Origin: Chara braunii
Taxonomy: Eukaryota; Streptophyta; Charophyceae; Charales; Characeae
Assembly (NCBI GenBank): GCA_003427395.1
Contig: BFEA01000003.1
Coordinates: 2,435,333-2,479,508 of the forward strand
DNA length: 44,176 nucleotides
Reading direction: 5' to 3'
Shown: positions 41,334 to 44,176 of the stretch, in pieces
Layout: each line of letters begins with the position of its first letter
How positions within the stretch are numbered: the stretch's first letter is position 1
Translations under genes and position numbers: made by a program
Notes under the pieces: model-generated
The model's input: the letters and a program-made list of their open reading frames with translations, nothing else
Databases searched by the model: none
What the model was told of the DNA's origin: nothing

Positions 41334-41582
41334 CTTCCCGCAACAGTAGCAAGGATGACCAGCTTCTTACCCACACTCCCAAAAGAACATCCCCCACCAC
41401 TTGCCCCCGCATTCCGACTCCCCTACCCCCCCACCTCGGAACACTAAAACGATTGCAAGGATCAAGACTTTTCAACAGGATGACTTCCACACTCTTATCC
41501 CACGGTTATGACACGTGCACCTTGGAAGGATATGAGTGCAAGCGGGAGCTTGCACAAGATTGGAACCCCTGGGCGTCACATA
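41334..41582 (+). other. Internal 3' end of element 2, next to 3' LTR
   Basis: No ORF. The last ~55 bases (AAGCGGGAGCTTGC, CAAGATTGGAACCCCTGGGCGTCACATA) match element 1 before its 3' LTR. This is where the plus-strand primer should lie. No clean polypurine run abuts the LTR. Confidence 0.6.
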
Positions 41583-42423
41583 TGTGACGAACTATCTTTT
41601 GTAATCGCGCGACTTCCTGCGTGGGGCTGCTGTGGGGAAACGGGAGCATCTTGATGGGTGACGGGGAGCACGCGGGATCGGAGGGGCAAGTTGCCTGGAT
41701 GCCCTCGCTTCTTTTTTCGTTTTCGATGGAATTGTCGGGCCGGTGCTGGGAAGGTCCCGCGCCGACGATTATGTAACCGCGCCCTAGCGAGCGCAAGAAA
41801 TAACGGTTGCCAGGTCCAGCGCCGACGATTATGTAACCGCGCCCCAGCGAGCGCAAGAAATAACGGTTGCCATAGCTTCTTTCTTGTTCTGCTTTGCTCA
41901 CTAGGAATTTTGGTGCGATCAGCGCAGAGGGATTTTCGTTTTTTGTTTAATTCGAAGTTAGGTCGAGCCTTCCCCGCAGGCTCTCGGAATTGCTTTTTCC
42001 TTTCCTTCTTTTTTCCCTTCGGGGCTTTCTCTTGCAATTAGGAATTAGACTAGGAATTTAGGCACTTTGTAATTTGGCGGCACGACGCTTCTTGCTTGCA
42101 CGTGCCGTGACCCGACAGGGTCTGGGCTCTCAGCTGAATCCATCCGCGCCTTAATCGAGTGTGTAACTGTAGTTTTTGGCGGGCGCAATCGCAACTGTAA
42201 TCTTCTTGTTCTTTATGGCCTTTTTCCTTCTTTCCCGCCTCGTCTTCGCATGCACACTCTTCCTCTGTTCTGAGTGGTTCCCACAGTTGCATGCCCAGAT
42301 CGATGCGCGGAGAGAGGCTTCGTCCCCCACGTCGAGGCCTGGGCATGCAGACGTAGGCACTCCCTCCCTTCTCTTTCTCATCACTTGGTGCTAATCTCGT
42401 ATCCCTCGCGCAAGCATGCATGC

Positions 42424-42517
42424 TATAAATTTTGCAAGCGCGATTAGTTCTCTCTCTAACCTACTTGGGAGTTAGCGCGGTCAAGAGGATCGGCTAACGA
42501 GCACAAAGACGGTGAGT
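42424..42517 (+). promoter_or_regulatory. LTR core promoter (TATA) and splice-donor-like site
   Basis: TGCTATAAATTTTGCAAG (TATAAA at 42424-42429), and GACG/GTGAGTAGAG with GTGAGT at 42512-42517. The ORF0 start codon is 818 bases downstream of the TATA box. Confidence 0.6.
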
Positions 42518-42674
42518 AGAGAGTCGGGCGATCCGACGAGATGGCGTTGAGTGCGTGGGGTTGACGCGTGGCCACGACGGACTGTGGCACATGGGCGAAC
42601 CTGGCTTGCATACTCAGGCCAAGCGGGGTGACGACTCGGGTGGATGTTGGAGGTGCGGGGTGACGGACTGCCCG

Positions 42675-42677
<3 letters not shown>

Positions 42678-42749
<72 letters not shown>
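42678..42749. repeat. (GA)n microsatellite in LTR
   Basis: A pure GA run at the shared LTR position, longer than in the 5' LTR of the same element. Confidence 0.95.
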
Positions 42750-43241
42750 GGGGATATGGAGGAATAGTGTCTATTCTCGCTGATGTCTGTATAAATTTTG
42801 ATTTCGACGTTGGTCAATTTTCTCTTTTTGCTGCGACATCCTTTTTGGAATCTCTTGAGTAAATCATCTCGGACTTTTTGTTGTATGTATGTATGCAGAA
42901 TGACGATAAATGAACTCGTATCCTTTTTCTCTGAGTTGTATTTTTTATCAATGATTACGGAAATTGTTGGGTGTGTATGCTCGTGAATATCCAAAAGTCA
43001 TTTCCACCCCAAGAACGAGATTGATTGCCTAAGGGAACTAGCTGCGTGGATTGAACCGGTAAGTTGACGGATCACTCCTTGCTTATTTGGGCAGTTTAGG
43101 ATCTGATCAACTGGCCGGTGCGCACGCACGTGTAAGACAGCAACCGTTCGCGGACTTGCCATCTACACGCGCGCCTGCAAAAGCCAGCTACGATCTCGCC
43201 CCATAGAAAGATGTGTGTGCATAGACTCCGTTGAGTGAGAC

Positions 43242-43385
43242 ATGGCGATAGGATCCCCTTTTTGAATCACCGATCGCGAAAGCCTGAGGGACCCAGAATA
43301 TCGAACGTATTGGGAGAGGGAAGAAATCCGCCATCAGCGGATCGGACAACATCGCCACCTACGGACTATGAAACACCCGCGGACG
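43242..43385 (+). pseudogene. ORF0 fragment of 3' LTR, element 2
   Basis: ATG at 43242, then a TGA at 43263, then ITDRESLRDPEYRTYWERE, matching the starts of the copies at 25269 and 32160. The fragment is cut by the composite repeat after about 47 codons. Confidence 0.6.
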
Positions 43386-43913
43386 TGTCCGCGGGGCTGA
43401 TCTCGGATGGCGGCCCCATATGTGGCCGCGTCCGCGGCCGTCTTGGTCCGCGCCGCGGACCCGATTTTACCAGGAGTTTCCTGAATTAAATAATAGGTAA
43501 AAAACAAATAAAAAAATATGGGGTTGTAGGGAATTTTAAGCCCTACAACCCCATATATTTATTTTTGGAATCCGACTTTGTTTAGGATTTTTAAAAAATC
43601 AAAAACTAAACTGGATTTAAAAAAAAAATTAAAAAAATATATATAAAAAAAAGTAGGAATTTTTTTTTGTCATTTTTTATCATGAGATATATCGCCCCTT
43701 AGTTGACCTGCACTTTTTTTAGAAATGAATTTCTGTTTTTTGCAGGGGTATGAGGTGTTTTAAAAAAATGCAGATGCAGAATTTCAAAATAAATAAACAA
43801 AAAAGGGGTTTAATTAATTGATTGATTGTGAGTGAGTGAGTGAGTGTGTATGCGTGTGTGTGTCTGTGTGTGTGCACGTGTGTGTGTGTGTGTGTGGGTG
43901 TGTGTTGTGTGTG

Positions 43914-43975
<62 letters not shown>

Positions 43976-43989
43976 GCAAAGATTAGGTA

Positions 43990-44030
<41 letters not shown>

Positions 44031-44077
44031 TGCCGCCGCTGCTGTGCCGCGCCCTCGCCCGCGTGCGGACAACGCAC

Positions 44078-44109
<32 letters not shown>

Positions 44110-44176
44110 GGTGCGTAGTGGGTGGCGGGGGAGCGGGCCGACCCCTCCCCAATCAATCAATCAATCAATCAATCAA
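43381..44176. repeat. Composite repeat, copy 2 (runs to window end)
   Basis: CCGCGG/GGCCG palindromic island (43381-43470), GATTTTACC, a perfect 16-bp-stem hairpin (ATATGGGGTTGTAGGG at 43516-43531 with CCCTACAACCCCATAT at 43541-43556), AT-rich DNA, (GT)n and short GA runs from 43843 to 44110, a CCGACCCCTCCCC block and an (AATC)n tail from 44148. The order is the same as copy 1. No coding frame. His-Thr repeat frames on the minus strand are only GT repeats. Confidence 0.65.

Larger units (their letters stand above)
30752..43385 (+). mobile_element. Ty3/gypsy LTR retrotransposon, element 2 (degenerate)
   Basis: 5' LTR (30752 to about 32846), primer-like tract, gag, protease, reverse transcriptase, RNase H, PHD-like finger, integrase, ORF-A, ORF-B, ORF-C, 3' LTR from 41583. 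It lies inside LINE-2. A composite repeat sits between the leader and gag, and another cuts the 3' LTR at about 43385. It is better preserved than element 1: gag to pol keep one main frame over long stretches, with scattered stops, and ORF-A and ORF-B are intact. Confidence 0.9.
41583..43385 (+). repeat. 3' LTR of element 2, cut by composite repeat
   Basis: Starts TGTGACGAAC after the palindromic junction and matches 30752-32200. A ~59-base internal duplication (CAGCGCCGACGATTATGTAACCGCGCCC..., 41757 and 41817) is private to this copy. The ORF0 start lies at 43242, and similarity stops at about 43385 where CCGCGG-type palindromes begin. ORF0 lying downstream of pol shows that ORF0 belongs to the LTR. 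Confidence 0.8.

Noticed and set aside
43719-44160. His-Thr-rich minus-strand ORFs
   Set aside because: They only translate GT repeats.
1-44176. tRNA or rRNA genes
   Set aside because: No cloverleaf with conserved arms or rRNA core sequence was noticed. The only tRNA-like string is the primer-site tract.

Overview
This window looks like repeat-filled nuclear DNA of a large eukaryotic genome. I find no intact host gene. It holds two long Ty3/gypsy LTR retrotransposons in opposite orientations, a lone LTR, two L1-type LINEs, a terminal-inverted-repeat (TIR) element, a hAT transposase fragment, a twice-repeated composite element and many microsatellites. L1-type LINEs, a Ty3/gypsy family with a tRNA-Met-like primer tract and a hAT/DUF659 fragment would fit a plant or streptophyte alga. 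That is inference, and no single-copy gene here fixes the taxon.

Layout. 1-1182: AT-rich repeat and an unassigned ORF. 1183-13437: Ty3/gypsy element 1 on the minus strand, with its 5' LTR at 10960-13437 and a truncated 3' LTR at 1183-2656. 13438-15465: unassigned sequence with a minisatellite. 15466-26555: LINE-1 on the plus strand, broken by a TIR element (17254-18723), a ~200-bp insertion in its reverse transcriptase and a lone LTR (23580-26175) that itself carries a hAT fragment. 27005-30751: LINE-2 on the plus strand, cut by Ty3/gypsy element 2. 30752-43385: element 2 on the plus strand. 32958-33560 and 43381-44176: two copies of a composite repeat, the first containing a sequence gap.

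The notable biology is the Ty3/gypsy family. Comparing the two elements and the lone LTR shows features kept in diverged copies: (i) an ORF inside the LTR, downstream of a TATA box and a splice-donor-like site (called ORF0 here); (ii) a PHD-finger-like C4HC3 motif in pol between RNase H and integrase; (iii) three extra ORFs (A, B, C) after integrase. The three ORFs are packed like an operon: pol overlaps ORF-A by 32 nt, ORF-A and ORF-B share ATGA, and ORF-C starts one base after the ORF-B stop. ORF-A is 486 nt in both copies. Both elements carry stops, frameshifts or lost catalytic residues, so these copies are dead, but the shared architecture suggests the cassette was functional in the ancestor.

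I do not recognise the products of ORF0, ORF-A, ORF-B or ORF-C. No database search was possible, so novelty is unproven.
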